In this document: piece by piece, positions 16,376 through 26,698 of the stretch
How positions within the stretch are numbered: position 1 is the first letter of the stretch
How the letters are laid out: every line of letters starts with the position of its first letter
DNA from: Agromyces badenianii
Lineage (GTDB): Bacteria; Actinomycetota; Actinomycetes; Actinomycetales; Microbacteriaceae
Assembly: GCF_003070885.1 (NCBI RefSeq)
Contig: NZ_CP028913.1
Span: 434,001-498,000, forward strand
Reading direction: 5' to 3'
DNA length: 64,000 nt
Translations under genes and position numbers: made by a program
Notes under the pieces: generated by a model
What the model was told of the DNA's origin: nothing
Databases searched by the model: none
What the model saw: only the letters and a program-made list of their open reading frames with translations

Positions 16376-16828
16376 ATGACCGCAACCAGCATTTTCGTAA
16401 ACCTGCCCACCACCGACCTCGAGCGCTCGAAGAGCTTCTACGAGGCGCTCGGGTTCAGCATCAACCCGCTCTTCACCGACGAGAACGCCGCGTGCGTCGT
16501 GCTCAGCGACACCATCTACTTCATGGTGCTCACGCGCGAGTACCTCGGCACGTTCACCGACAAGCAGATCATCGACCCGAAGACGCAGGCGCAGGTGTCC
16601 ATCGCGCTGAGCCGCGACTCCCGTGAATCGGTCGACGACGTGCTTGCGAAGGGCCTCGCCGCAGGCGGCAGCGAGCCGCGCGAGGCGCAGGACTACGGCT
16701 TCATGTACTCGCGCGACCTCGACGACCCCGACGGCAACAACCTCTCCTTCCTCTTCATGGAGCCCGCCGCAGCCGAGAAGGGCCCCGAGGCGTACATGGC
16801 CGAGCAGGGCGCCGCTGCGACGGCCTGA
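16376..16828 (+). CDS. VOC (glyoxalase/bleomycin-resistance fold) protein
   Basis: 150 residues with the two beta-alpha-beta-beta-beta halves of the VOC fold: FVNLPTTDLERSKSFYEALGF (21-mer shortened here to its core LERSKSFYEALGF) at the start and RDLDDPDGNNLSFLFMEP near the end. These small metalloproteins act as dimers in isomerisation, thiol transfer or ring cleavage, and the exact reaction cannot be read. ATG follows CGGAGG. It is 11 bases upstream of an HxlR-type regulator and shares its promoter, suggesting a stress or detoxification role under that regulator. Confidence 0.85.
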   Translation: MTATSIFVNLPTTDLERSKSFYEALGFSINPLFTDENAACVVLSDTIYFMVLTREYLGTFTDKQIIDPKTQAQVSIALSRDSRESVDDVLAKGLAAGGSEPREAQDYGFMYSRDLDDPDGNNLSFLFMEPAAAEKGPEAYMAEQGAAATA

Positions 16829-16839
16829 CCCGCGACCGC

Positions 16840-17547
16840 ATGGCCTCACGCGGCGTGCGCGGCTTCGGCCAGTACGGCGGAGCGGCCCGGGCACTCGAGC
16901 GGGTCGGGGATCGATGGGCGCTGCTCATCGTCCGCGACCTGCTCGTCGGCCCCCGCCGCTACGGCGACCTGAAGGCCTCGTTGCCCAGAATCCCGACCAA
17001 CATCCTGAGCGACCGGCTCAAGGAGCTGCAGGAGTCCGGCGTGCTGCGCCGGGTGCCCACCGTGCGCGGCGGGTACGAACTCACCGCGCTCGGTCGCGGG
17101 CTCGAGCCGGTCGTGCTCGCCCTCGAACGCTGGGGCTGGTCGGTGCTCGGCGAGCCCGGCATCGGCGAGACGGTCGGCGCCGATGCGCTCGCGGTCTCGT
17201 TGCGTGCGGCATTCCGGCCGGATGCCGCGGCGTCGCTGCCGCCGACCGAGTACGTGCTGCACGTGGGTGACGTCTCACTCTCGGCGATCGTGGTGGGCGG
17301 CACGCTCGACATCGTGCCGATCGGGGCGGGAGCGTTGCCGCAACCGAGGCGGCGTTCGGCGTTCGAGCCGGTGCCGGAGGCGGTGCTCGAACTCGAGCTG
17401 ACGCCCGTCGCGCTCCGCGAGCTGCTGTCGGGTGACGTGGGCACGCACTTCGACGGCGACCAGGAGCTGCTCGACCGCTTCACGCGGACCTTCCGCATCG
17501 AGCCAGGGGAACCCGAATCCGGCGCGGCGGGCGCGGCGGTCGCCTAG
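16840..17547 (+). CDS. HxlR-family winged-helix regulator with C-terminal extension
   Basis: 235 residues. The N-terminal HxlR domain (about 10-100) shows ALERVGDRWALLIVRDLLVG, RYGDLKASLPRIPTNILSDR and LKELQESGVLRRVP. After residue 120 there is a second alpha/beta region resembling an SCP2-like ligand pocket, which is longer than minimal HxlR proteins (about 110 residues). HxlR proteins respond to aldehydes, thiol stress or other signals. The gene follows the VOC gene by 11 bases and probably regulates the pair through the palindromes at 16294-16328. No clear ribosome site precedes the ATG. Confidence 0.88.
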   Translation: MASRGVRGFGQYGGAARALERVGDRWALLIVRDLLVGPRRYGDLKASLPRIPTNILSDRLKELQESGVLRRVPTVRGGYELTALGRGLEPVVLALERWGWSVLGEPGIGETVGADALAVSLRAAFRPDAAASLPPTEYVLHVGDVSLSAIVVGGTLDIVPIGAGALPQPRRRSAFEPVPEAVLELELTPVALRELLSGDVGTHFDGDQELLDRFTRTFRIEPGEPESGAAGAAVA

Positions 17548-17647
17548 GGCTGTTACACAAGCGAGACGCAGAAGTCGTCCCCGGGGTGGCTCCGGGCGTT
17601 AGCGTGGTGACCGCGGTTCCCCCGCACATTCTCAAACGGAGGAGACC

Positions 17648-18286
17648 ATGTCCCGGATCCGCCTGCTCGCCGCGAAGTCCGCCGTCCTTGGTTTGGCGTC
17701 GCTCACCGTTCTCGGCTTCGCCGGGTGCGCGTCGCCCGGAGGTGCCGTCACGAACGCACCGACCACGGCGGCGTCGCAATCGCCCACGCCCTCACCGACG
17801 CCGACGGCGGTCGCCGCTGATCCCGACGACGTGAGCACATGGGTGATCACCACCGACGGCATCGGGCCGATCGAGCGCGGCGCCCCTTACCAGGAGGTGG
17901 TCGCGGGGCTGCCGGCGTTCGAGACGTCGGAATGGTGCCCGTGGGTGGTCGAGCTCTCGACCGAGGGGGCGGCGTCGTTGCTCCTGACGCATCCGGAGGG
18001 CGGCGATGAGGTCGCCTCGGTGTGGGTCATGGGGCGCGCCGACGAAGCAGGGGTTGTTCCGGCGTCACCGACGACCGAGGCGGGCATTCGGCTCGGGTCT
18101 GCGCTCGACGAGCTCACTGCCGCATACCCCGGCCTGCAGCAGGTGAACCAGACCGCAGCGGACTCGTTCGGCTACGCCGTCGGAGACGATACCGAAGGGT
18201 ACGTCGACTTCGTCGTCGAAGACGACGTCGTCGTGCTCATCGGCGTGCAGGAGGTCGCCGGCGTTCCGAAGGAGTTCTGCGGCTGA
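17648..18286 (+). CDS. Hypothetical secreted lipoprotein
   Basis: 212 residues. Signal peptide with lipobox GFAGC (Cys27), then a Thr/Pro/Ser linker (SPTPSPTPT) and a compact acidic domain with conserved-looking Trp-Cys-Pro-Trp (EWCPWVVEL) and a C-terminal Cys (KEFCG), which could form a disulfide. Comparable actinobacterial lipoproteins have no known function. ATG follows GGAGGA. A TAGCGT -10-like box lies at 17600-17605. Confidence 0.8.
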   Translation: MSRIRLLAAKSAVLGLASLTVLGFAGCASPGGAVTNAPTTAASQSPTPSPTPTAVAADPDDVSTWVITTDGIGPIERGAPYQEVVAGLPAFETSEWCPWVVELSTEGAASLLLTHPEGGDEVASVWVMGRADEAGVVPASPTTEAGIRLGSALDELTAAYPGLQQVNQTAADSFGYAVGDDTEGYVDFVVEDDVVVLIGVQEVAGVPKEFCG

Positions 18287-18327
18287 TCGTGGCACGGGCC
18301 GCTGCAGCTTCGACGTCTGCATGAGAC

Positions 18328-18350
18328 CGTGAGCACGCTACTCGCTCACG
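18328..18350. terminator. Small hairpin between convergent genes
   Basis: CGTGAGC-N9-GCTCACG lies between the lipoprotein (+) and the FAD oxidoreductase (-) and overlaps the last codons of the latter. Confidence 0.35.
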
Positions 18351-19794
18351 AGTCGAACCCCAGTCCGAGGGCGTCGAGGGTCTTCAGCAGCAGGTTGCGC
18401 CTGCCGCGGTTGTGGTCGGCGCGGTCGAGCGACCAGCGCGTCGCGTTGATGCCGATCGATGCGGCGGGCTCGGGCGGGAAGGGCAGCGGGCGCTTGCGCA
18501 CCATCTCGAGCGAGGTGCGCTCGTTGTCGCGGCCCTCGAGCAGGTCGAGCATGACCTCGGCCGCGAATCGGGTCGATCCGACGCCGAGCCCCGTGAACCC
18601 TGCCGCGTAGGCGACGCGGTCGTCGCGCGCGGTGCCGAAGAACGCCGTGAACTGCGTGCTCGTGTCGATCGCACCCGCCCACTGGTGGCTGAACCGCAGG
18701 CCCTCGAGCTGCGGGAAGGTCGTGAAGAAGTGGCTCGCGAGCCGCTGCCAGGTCTCGGGGCGGTTCTCGTACTCCGAACGCACCTTGCGGCCGTAGTGGT
18801 AGATCGCGTCGTACCCGCCGAACAGGATGCGGTGGTCTTTCGAGAGTCGGTAGTAGTGGAACTGGTTCGCCAGGTCGCCGATGCCCTGGCGATCGCCCCA
18901 GCCGATGTCGGCGAGCTGCCGTGGCGAGAGCGGCTCGGTCATGAGCACGTAGTCGTAGACCGGCACGGTCATCAGGCGATTGCGCTTCACGAGCGACGGG
19001 AAGACGTTCGTCGCGAGCACGGCGCGCTCCGCGTCGACCCTGCCGTCGTCGGTGATCATCGAGACGGCACCGGTCGAACCCGGGGTGTCGAGCCGCTTCA
19101 CGGGGGAGTGCTCGAAGATCTCGACGCCGAGCTCTTCGGCGACCCGCGCGAGCTCCGACGCCAGGCGTGCCGGGTGCAGCATGCCGTTCGTGCGTTGCTC
19201 CCAGACCGCGGCGAGGTACGTCGGGGAGGCGACGGCCGCCTGCGCCTCGTGCTCGTCGAGGTAGACGACGCCTTCCTCGCCGCGTTCCGTCGCCTCTGCG
19301 TGCCACTCGCGCAACCACTCCACCTGGTGCTCTTCGACCGCCGGCGCCAGCTGGCCCGTGCGTTCGAAGTGGAAGTCCATGCCGTAGTCGGCCTCTGCCG
19401 CCTCGATCGCGTCGAGATTCGCCAGGCCGAGCCGGTCGAGCGTCGCCATCTCCTTCGGCCAGCGCGCCATGCCGTTCTCTTGCCCGTGCGTGAGGCTCGC
19501 CTCGCAGAAGCCGCCGTTGCGCCCGGACGCCGCCCAGCCGATCGACTTCGCCTCGACGAGCACGACTCGGGCGTTCGGATTGCGGCGCTTGGCGAGCACC
19601 GCGCTCCAGAGGCCGGTGTAGCCGCCGCCGACGATGACGAGGTCGGCGACACGGTGGCCCGCGAGCTTCGGACGCCCGCCCACTGCTCCCGCGGGCAGGT
19701 CGTCGAGCCAGAACACCGACCGCGCCGTGCGCTCGAGCGAATGGCTGACGACGGATGCCGGTGGCCGGCGTCGTTCGAAGACGGTCGTTCCCAC
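18346..19794 (-). CDS. FAD-dependent amine/amino-acid oxidase (DAO family, PuuB-like)
   Basis: 482 residues. FAD-binding motif VADLVIVGGGYTGLWSAVLA (about 50-70), then EAKSIGWAASGRNGGF typical of DadA/gamma-glutamylputrescine oxidase enzymes, DYVLMTEPLSPRQL and the C-terminal GAIDTSTQFTAFFG with AAGFTGLGVGSTR closing the flavin site. The reaction is oxidation of a primary or secondary amine to aldehyde or ketone with H2O2 release. Start: GTG 19794 has GGAG eight bases upstream; GTG 19803, three codons earlier, overlaps that site and is less likely. The nearby aminotransferase/MmsA operon is consistent with polyamine or omega-amino acid use. Substrate is not proven. Confidence 0.83.
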   Translation of the reverse strand: MGTTVFERRRPPASVVSHSLERTARSVFWLDDLPAGAVGGRPKLAGHRVADLVIVGGGYTGLWSAVLAKRRNPNARVVLVEAKSIGWAASGRNGGFCEASLTHGQENGMARWPKEMATLDRLGLANLDAIEAAEADYGMDFHFERTGQLAPAVEEHQVEWLREWHAEATERGEEGVVYLDEHEAQAAVASPTYLAAVWEQRTNGMLHPARLASELARVAEELGVEIFEHSPVKRLDTPGSTGAVSMITDDGRVDAERAVLATNVFPSLVKRNRLMTVPVYDYVLMTEPLSPRQLADIGWGDRQGIGDLANQFHYYRLSKDHRILFGGYDAIYHYGRKVRSEYENRPETWQRLASHFFTTFPQLEGLRFSHQWAGAIDTSTQFTAFFGTARDDRVAYAAGFTGLGVGSTRFAAEVMLDLLEGRDNERTSLEMVRKRPLPFPPEPAASIGINATRWSLDRADHNRGRRNLLLKTLDALGLGFDS

Positions 19795-19869
19795 GGGGAT
19801 CACTCCGATGCGGTTGTGGTGGTCCCATCCTGCCGCGCAGGCATCGGCCGCCGCCAGAGGCGCCGCGTC

Positions 19870-19920
19870 CCGACATCCGCTCGCCGGCGGAACGGTCGGC
19901 GGGAGCAGAGCGGATGTCGG
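19870..19920. repeat. 13-bp inverted repeat in a divergent intergenic region
   Basis: CCGACATCCGCTC (19870-19882) and GAGCGGATGTCGG (19908-19920) are exact complements with a 25-base loop. They lie between the FAD oxidase (-) and the GH16-like gene (+), close to both starts. Candidate operator for both genes or a leader hairpin. Confidence 0.5.
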
Positions 19921-19943
19921 TGGGGCCGGGCAGTATCGGGAGC

Positions 19944-20732
19944 ATGCCGTTCCTCACGCCGCTCCCGTCGGAGTCGCTCGAGTTCGACGCCGACTTCTCC
20001 GGCCCAGACCTCGACCCGAAGCAGTGGTTGCCGGTCTATCTGCCGCAATGGTCGAGCCGTGAGCGCACGCGCGCCCGGTACGACATCGGCGACGGGGTGC
20101 TGCGGTTGCGGGTCGATGCCGATCAGCCGGCGTGGTCGCCCGAGTTCGACGGCGTCACCCGGGTGTCGAACCTGCAGACGGCCGTGCGATCAGGGGCGGT
20201 CGGGTCGATGTCGGGGCAGCATCCGTTTCGCGATGGCCTCGTGGTGCGCGAGGCGCAGCCCGACGTGCGACTGTACACACCGAGGTTCGGGCGCATCGAG
20301 GTCGTCGCGGCGGTCGACGGCATCGACGAGCACGCCATGGCGGCGCTGTGGTTGATCGGCGTCGAAGACGAACCAGAGCAATCCGCCGAGATCTGCGTGT
20401 TCGAGATCTTCGGCCGTGACATTCGCGACGATGGCAGCGCCCTCGTCGGGCTGGGCGTCCACCCGTTCCGCGACCCCGCGATCGTCGACGATTTCGAGCG
20501 GGTGCCGTTCGCCGGCGACGTGCGCGAGCCGCACCGCTATGCGGTCGAGTGGCGGGCCGACGGCATCGTCTTCGCGATCGACGACGAGGTCGTGAAGCGC
20601 GTCGTGCAGTCACCGCAGTACCCGATGCAGCTCATGCTCGACGTGTTCGCCTTCCCGCCCGAGCAGCCCGAGCGAGCGGCGTATCCCGAATCGTTCGCGG
20701 TGCACGCCGTGCGCGGGTGGCGGCTCGACTGA
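19944..20732 (+). CDS. Cytoplasmic GH16-like concanavalin-A-fold protein with altered catalytic motif
   Basis: 262 residues, beta-rich, without a signal peptide. It follows family 16 glycoside hydrolases: YTPRFGRIEVVAAVDG, AALWLIGVEDEP, then AEICVFEIFG, and a closing HRYAVEWRADGIVFAIDDEV. In GH16 the catalytic motif is E-x-D-x-x-E. Here it reads E149-I-C151-V-F-E154, with Cys replacing the middle Asp. The nucleophile and acid/base positions are retained. A beta-glucan or related substrate is possible, but an intracellular location and the Cys make the function unclear. ATG with CGGGAG upstream. Confidence 0.75.
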   Translation: MPFLTPLPSESLEFDADFSGPDLDPKQWLPVYLPQWSSRERTRARYDIGDGVLRLRVDADQPAWSPEFDGVTRVSNLQTAVRSGAVGSMSGQHPFRDGLVVREAQPDVRLYTPRFGRIEVVAAVDGIDEHAMAALWLIGVEDEPEQSAEICVFEIFGRDIRDDGSALVGLGVHPFRDPAIVDDFERVPFAGDVREPHRYAVEWRADGIVFAIDDEVVKRVVQSPQYPMQLMLDVFAFPPEQPERAAYPESFAVHAVRGWRLD

Positions 20733-20768
20733 CCGAGAGCTCGTCGCAGCGACCGGTGCTCGCTGCGA

Positions 20769-22286
20769 TCAGTGCGGCGCGTGCGCCTCGAGGAACTGGT
20801 ACACCTCGGTCTGGTCAACGCCCGGGAAGGTGCCGGTAGGCAGCGCCGCGAGCAGGCTCGTCGGGGTGCGCGCGGCGGGCCACGAGGCATCCGCCCATCG
20901 CTCGGCGAGGCCGGCGGGCGCCTGGCAACAGGCGGGATCGGGGCAGCGCGACACCGCACGATGGGATGTCTCGCGGCCGCGGAACCACTTCACGTGCTCG
21001 AACGGCACGCCGACCGACACCGAGTACTCGCCCTCCTTCGCCTTCTCGATGCGGGAGGTGCACCAGAAGGTGCCCGATGGCGTGTCGGTGTACTGGTACC
21101 ACGGGCTGAAGCGGTCCTCGACGTCGAAGACGGTGCGGGCGGTCCAGTTGCGGCAGACCGTGGTGCCCTCGACGGCGCCCAGCGCGTCGGAGGGGAATCG
21201 CACGCGGTCGTTCTCGTAGGCCTTGATGATGGTGCCCGACTCGTGCACCTTCATGAAGTGCACGGGGATGTCGAGGCGGGCCGTCGCGAGGTTCGTGAAG
21301 CGGTGCGCCGCGGTCTCGTACGAGACGGCGAACGCGTCGCGCAGCTCTTCCATCGAGATGCGGCGCAGGTTCTTCGCTTCGCTGAGGAAGCGCACCGCGG
21401 CCTGTTCGGGCAGCAGGATCGCGGCCGTGAGGTAGTTGGTCTCGATGCGCTGGCGCAGGAAGTCGGCGTAGCCGCGCGGCTCCTCGTGGCCGAGCAGGTG
21501 GCTCGCGAGCGCCTGCAGGATGGGCGAGCGCGAGTCGCGCGACGGCGACTGCTGGGTCGGCAGGTAGATGCGCCCGTTGCGCTTGTCGGTCACCGTGCGG
21601 GTCGAGTGCGGCAGGTCGCCGACGTAGTGCAGCGAATACCCGAGGTGGCTCGCCATGTCGGCCACGAGCTGGTGCGAGACCGGCCCTCCCGTGTGGCCCA
21701 CCGCCTCGAGCAGCTCCGCTGCCTTCGTCTCGAGCTCGGCGTAGAAGTTGTCGCGACCGCGCATCTCGGCGCGCAGCTGGGCGTTGGCCCGGCGGGCCTC
21801 CTCGGGCGTCGCGGCACGCTCGCGGTGCAGCCGATCGATCTCGTTGTGCAGGCTCAGGATGGTCTGCAGGGTCTGGTCGTTCATGCCCTTCGCGACACGG
21901 AAGGGCGGGAGTCCGAGAGCGGCGAAGACCGGGCCGCGCTGGGCGCGTTCGACGGCGATCTCGAGGGCCGCGCGCTCCGACGGGGCATCCGTTCGGAGCA
22001 GTTCGTCGACGGTCGTGCCGAGCGCGAGGGCGATCGTGCGCAGCATCGAGAGCCGGGGCTCGCGCTTGCCGTTCTCGATCGCGGAGACCTGGGACGGCGC
22101 CCGGTCGATCGCCGAGGCGAGTTCGCCGAGGGTCATGCCGCGGGCGGTGCGGTGCTCGCGGATGCGGCGTCCGAGCGTGAGCGAGTCGACGTCGTCTGAA
22201 GCCGGCTCGACGGTGTCGGCGCCGGTGGCGGGCGCATCGAGTGCGGCGGTGCGTGCCGCCGAACCCGTTCGATCCGCGATGACCAT
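20769..22286 (-). CDS. ramB: RamB-like XRE/short-chain-acyl regulator of acetate and glyoxylate metabolism
   Basis: 505 residues. N-terminal XRE helix-turn-helix (about 38-95: LGRRIREHRTARGMTLGELA, APSQVSAIENGKREPRLSML), central IrrE/ImmA-like domain (RIETNYLTAAILLPEQAAVR, SYETAAHRF) and C-terminal short-chain fatty acyl regulator domain ending in a Cys cluster (RCPDPACCQAP). This order is that of RamB of Corynebacterium, a repressor of acetate activation and the glyoxylate cycle, and of PrpC-type regulators. aceA and aceB lie just downstream on the other side of one gene, which fits. The promoter at 22293-22321 carries a palindrome, suggesting autoregulation. ATG 22286 appears leaderless. 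Confidence 0.88.
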   Translation of the reverse strand: MVIADRTGSAARTAALDAPATGADTVEPASDDVDSLTLGRRIREHRTARGMTLGELASAIDRAPSQVSAIENGKREPRLSMLRTIALALGTTVDELLRTDAPSERAALEIAVERAQRGPVFAALGLPPFRVAKGMNDQTLQTILSLHNEIDRLHRERAATPEEARRANAQLRAEMRGRDNFYAELETKAAELLEAVGHTGGPVSHQLVADMASHLGYSLHYVGDLPHSTRTVTDKRNGRIYLPTQQSPSRDSRSPILQALASHLLGHEEPRGYADFLRQRIETNYLTAAILLPEQAAVRFLSEAKNLRRISMEELRDAFAVSYETAAHRFTNLATARLDIPVHFMKVHESGTIIKAYENDRVRFPSDALGAVEGTTVCRNWTARTVFDVEDRFSPWYQYTDTPSGTFWCTSRIEKAKEGEYSVSVGVPFEHVKWFRGRETSHRAVSRCPDPACCQAPAGLAERWADASWPAARTPTSLLAALPTGTFPGVDQTEVYQFLEAHAPH

Positions 22287-22292
22287 GCTTCG

Positions 22293-22325
22293 ATGGTCAC
22301 ACGAGAACCCGTTTGCGGCAAACGG
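22293..22325 (-). promoter_or_regulatory. ramB promoter with overlapping palindrome
   Basis: Minus strand: TTGCCG (22316-22321), 17 bases, GACCAT (22293-22298), then 6 bases to the ATG at 22286. The perfect palindrome CCGTTTG-CGG-CAAACGG (22309-22325) covers the -35 box. The TTTGC half-sites resemble the published RamB box (AA/GAACTTTGCAAA, from memory). Confidence 0.5.
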
Positions 22326-22390
22326 AACAACCCAGATGTTTCCGTCGATTCCGCAAGGATCGCGAGCGTCGGGCCGGTCGTTCGCGGCTC

Positions 22391-22430
22391 CGTTTCCTTC
22401 GGTGAAGTTTCGTTTCCCTCGGTGAAGTGT
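22391..22430. repeat. Two 20-bp tandem direct repeats
   Basis: CGTTTCCTTCGGTGAAGTTT and CGTTTCCCTCGGTGAAGTGT follow each other directly, with 2 mismatches, then a partial third start CGTTGGAG. The 20-bp period is about two helical turns. They lie upstream of the SDR gene and may bind a regulator. Confidence 0.6.
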
Positions 22431-22455
22431 CGTTGGAGCAACGGGTTCCGAATCC

Positions 22456-23331
22456 ATGACGATTGCGCTCATGCGAATTCTCCTCACCGGTGGAACCGGG
22501 TACATCGGCTCGTCCCTGCTCGACACCCTGGTCGCCTCGGGGCATGAGGTCGTCGCCGTCGTGCGCAGCGCCGACGCGGCCGCCCGAGTTCGTGCACAGG
22601 GCGCCGCCCCGCTCGAAGGCGAGGTGACGGATGCCGCGTGGTTCGGTTCCGCGCTCGACGACGTCGACGCGGCGGTGCACACGGCGGCGCCCGAGACGGG
22701 TGCCGAGGCGTTCAACTCGGCCGTCGTCGACACGGTCATCGAGCACTTCGGCGGTACCGGCAAGCGATTCGTGCTCACGAGCGGCATCTGGGAGTTCGGG
22801 GCGGGTGAGGCGATCGACGACGACGGGCCGCTCGGCCCCACCGCGCTGGTCGTCTGGCGCCTGCCCATCGAGGAGCGGCTGCTCGCGTCATCCGTCGACG
22901 CGACGATCGTCGCGCCCGGGGTCGTCTACGGCCACGGCCGGGGTCTCGCGAGCCTCATCACCGACGCGCCCCGCACCGAGGCCGGCGAGCTGCGGCTCAT
23001 CGGCGACGGCCGCCAGCACTGGACCTGGGTTCACGCCGACGACCTCGCGCGGCTCTTCGAGCTCGCCCTGACGCACGACTCCCCGCTCGGCCGCCTCATC
23101 GGCAGCGACGGCAACCCGACCGCCGTGCGCGCGCTCGCCGAAGCGGTCGCGGGCGGGGCAGGAGTCGCCGCCGAGCCCGTCGAGGCCACGCGCAACCGGT
23201 TCGGCGCCGCGTTCGCCGACGCGCTCCTGCTCGATCAGCGAGCCTTCGGCGGCAAGGCCCGCGCCCTCGGATGGGCGCCGGCGCACACGAGCGTGATCGA
23301 AGAGGAGCTCGCCCGGGCCTCCGCCGTGTGA
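22456..23331 (+). CDS. Atypical NAD-dependent epimerase/dehydratase (extended SDR)
   Basis: 291 residues. The nucleotide-binding motif [19 protein letters not shown] is intact, and [11 protein letters not shown] holds the usual Ser. The expected active-site YxxxK is not visible: the region reads [20 protein letters not shown]. So this is an atypical SDR, perhaps a nucleotide-sensing or isomerase-like form. It sits between ramB and aceA, divergent from ramB. The start is either ATG 22456 or ATG 22471 (MRILLTGG, the usual family N-terminus); neither has a clear ribosome site. Confidence 0.8.
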   Translation: MTIALMRILLTGGTGYIGSSLLDTLVASGHEVVAVVRSADAAARVRAQGAAPLEGEVTDAAWFGSALDDVDAAVHTAAPETGAEAFNSAVVDTVIEHFGGTGKRFVLTSGIWEFGAGEAIDDDGPLGPTALVVWRLPIEERLLASSVDATIVAPGVVYGHGRGLASLITDAPRTEAGELRLIGDGRQHWTWVHADDLARLFELALTHDSPLGRLIGSDGNPTAVRALAEAVAGGAGVAAEPVEATRNRFGAAFADALLLDQRAFGGKARALGWAPAHTSVIEEELARASAV

Positions 23332-23357
23332 ACAGTCGGGTGCCGTAACCCGGGTTG

Positions 23358-23372
23358 TTCTGCGGTGCAGAA
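23358..23372. promoter_or_regulatory. Palindrome upstream of aceA, candidate RamB or other operator
   Basis: TTCTGC-GGT-GCAGAA, about 145 bases before the aceA ATG. It shares the TGCGG centre with the ramB palindrome. Otherwise 23332-23515 shows no clear -35/-10 pair. Confidence 0.35.
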
Positions 23373-23515
23373 AGAGTGGGAAAGTTCACCCCCGAGATCG
23401 TCGTGGTGCAGGGGTCGGCCGGGCGCAGAGTGGATGTACAGACCACCGCACGGCGTCGAAGCAGACGCCGAACGGCCACACCGAAGCATCCGCTCAGCAC
23501 CACTCGGAGGACACC

Positions 23516-24835
23516 ATGAGCACCACGAACCGCCCCGGCGACCAGACCCAGACCGCAGCCGAGCTGCAGCTCGAGTGGGACGCGAACCCCCGGTGGAGCG
23601 ACGTCAGCCGCGACTACACCGCCGAAGACGTCATCGCCCTCCGCGGCCCCGTTCGTGAGGAGCGCACGCTCGCGAAGCGCGGCGCCGAGAAGCTCTGGAA
23701 CGACATCCAGCAGAACACCGGCACGGCCTTCGCCCCTCAGGCGGAGCCCCAGTGGTCGGCCGCCCTCGGCGCCCTCACCGGAAACCAGGCCGTGCAGCAG
23801 GTGCGCGCCGGCCTCAAGGCGATCTACCTCTCGGGCTGGCAGGTCGCGGCCGACGCGAACCTCTCGGGCCAGACCTACCCCGACCAGTCGCTCTACCCCG
23901 CGAACTCGGTGCCGGCGGTCGTGCGTCGCATCAACAACGCGCTGCTGCGCGCCGGCCAGATCGAGCAGGGCACCGACGACCGTGACTGGATGGCCCCGAT
24001 CGTCGCCGACGCCGAGGCCGGCTTCGGCGGACCGCTGAACGCCTACGAGCTCATGCACCAGATGATCGAGGCCGGCGCGGCGGGCGTGCACTGGGAAGAC
24101 CAGCTCGCGAGCGAGAAGAAGTGCGGCCACATGGGCGGCAAGGTGCTGGTTCCCACGGGCCAGCACATCCGCACCATCAACGCGGCCCGACTCGCGGCGG
24201 ATGTCGCCGGCGTGCCGTCGATCATCATCGCCCGCACCGACGCGCTCGCCGCGACCCTGCTCACGAGCGACCACGACGAGCGCGACAAGCCCTTCGTCTC
24301 GGGGGAGCGCACCGCCGAGGGCTTCTACGAGGTGCAGAACGGCATCGAGCCGGTCATCGCCCGCGGCCTCGCCTACGCCGAGTACGCCGACCTGCTCTGG
24401 GTCGAGTCGGCCGAGCCCGACCTCGACCTCGCCCGCCGCTTCGCCGAGGCCGTGCACGAGAAGTTCCCGGGCAAGCGCCTGAGCTACAACTGCTCGCCCT
24501 CGTTCAACTGGAAGCGCCACCTCGACGACGACCAGATCGCGAAGTTCCAGCGCGAGCTCGCCTCGATGGGCTACGCGTTCCAGTTCATCACCCTCGCGGG
24601 CTTCCACGCCCTCAACCACTCCATGTTCACGCTCGCCAAGGACTACAACGAGCGGCACATGAGCGCCTACGTCGAACTCCAGGAGGCGGAATTCGCCTCG
24701 GAGAAGCACGGCTACACCGCAACGCGCCACCAGCGCGAGGTCGGCACCGGCTACTTCGACCAGATCGCCACGGCGCTGAACCCCAACAGCGCAACGCTCG
24801 CACTCGTCGGATCGACCGAGGAAGAACAGTTCTGA
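23516..24835 (+). CDS. aceA: Isocitrate lyase
   Basis: 439 residues, normal length. Signature [14 protein letters not shown] (catalytic Cys in KKCGH), metal and substrate blocks [35 protein letters not shown] and [13 protein letters not shown], and C-terminal [15 protein letters not shown]. It splits isocitrate to glyoxylate and succinate, the first step of the glyoxylate shunt for growth on C2 units. ATG follows GGAGG at about -12. The malate synthase gene begins 63 bases after its stop, so the two form an operon. A RamB-like regulator is encoded nearby. Confidence 0.96.
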   Translation: MSTTNRPGDQTQTAAELQLEWDANPRWSDVSRDYTAEDVIALRGPVREERTLAKRGAEKLWNDIQQNTGTAFAPQAEPQWSAALGALTGNQAVQQVRAGLKAIYLSGWQVAADANLSGQTYPDQSLYPANSVPAVVRRINNALLRAGQIEQGTDDRDWMAPIVADAEAGFGGPLNAYELMHQMIEAGAAGVHWEDQLASEKKCGHMGGKVLVPTGQHIRTINAARLAADVAGVPSIIIARTDALAATLLTSDHDERDKPFVSGERTAEGFYEVQNGIEPVIARGLAYAEYADLLWVESAEPDLDLARRFAEAVHEKFPGKRLSYNCSPSFNWKRHLDDDQIAKFQRELASMGYAFQFITLAGFHALNHSMFTLAKDYNERHMSAYVELQEAEFASEKHGYTATRHQREVGTGYFDQIATALNPNSATLALVGSTEEEQF

Positions 24836-24898
24836 CTCATCAGTCGGTCGAGGTGGCGCTCCGCGCCCCTCGACCGACCATCTGAAGGAGACACGATC

Positions 24899-26590
<1,692 letters not shown>

Positions 26591-26600
26591 GGCCGAGCCC

Positions 26601-26662
26601 GAAGGGGCCGTCCCGACCGCATCCGGTGATCCCGGAAGGTGCACCGGTCGGGCGGCCCCTTC
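26601..26662. terminator. Hairpin terminator between convergent aceB and HerA-like gene
   Basis: GAAGGGGCCGTCCCGACCG pairs with CGGTCGGGCGGCCCCTTC (one bulged base), leaving a loop of about 25 bases. It starts 11 bases after the aceB stop. Confidence 0.65.
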
Positions 26663-26698
26663 GTTGCGGGCAGCCCGCTCCTCGGCCGTCGCACGAGC

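Noticed and set aside
19755..19943. N-terminal extension of the GH16-like protein to an upstream ATG
   Set aside because: The 63 extra residues are Arg/Pro-rich and lie over the divergent gene's start and the inverted repeat. ATG 19944 has a ribosome site.
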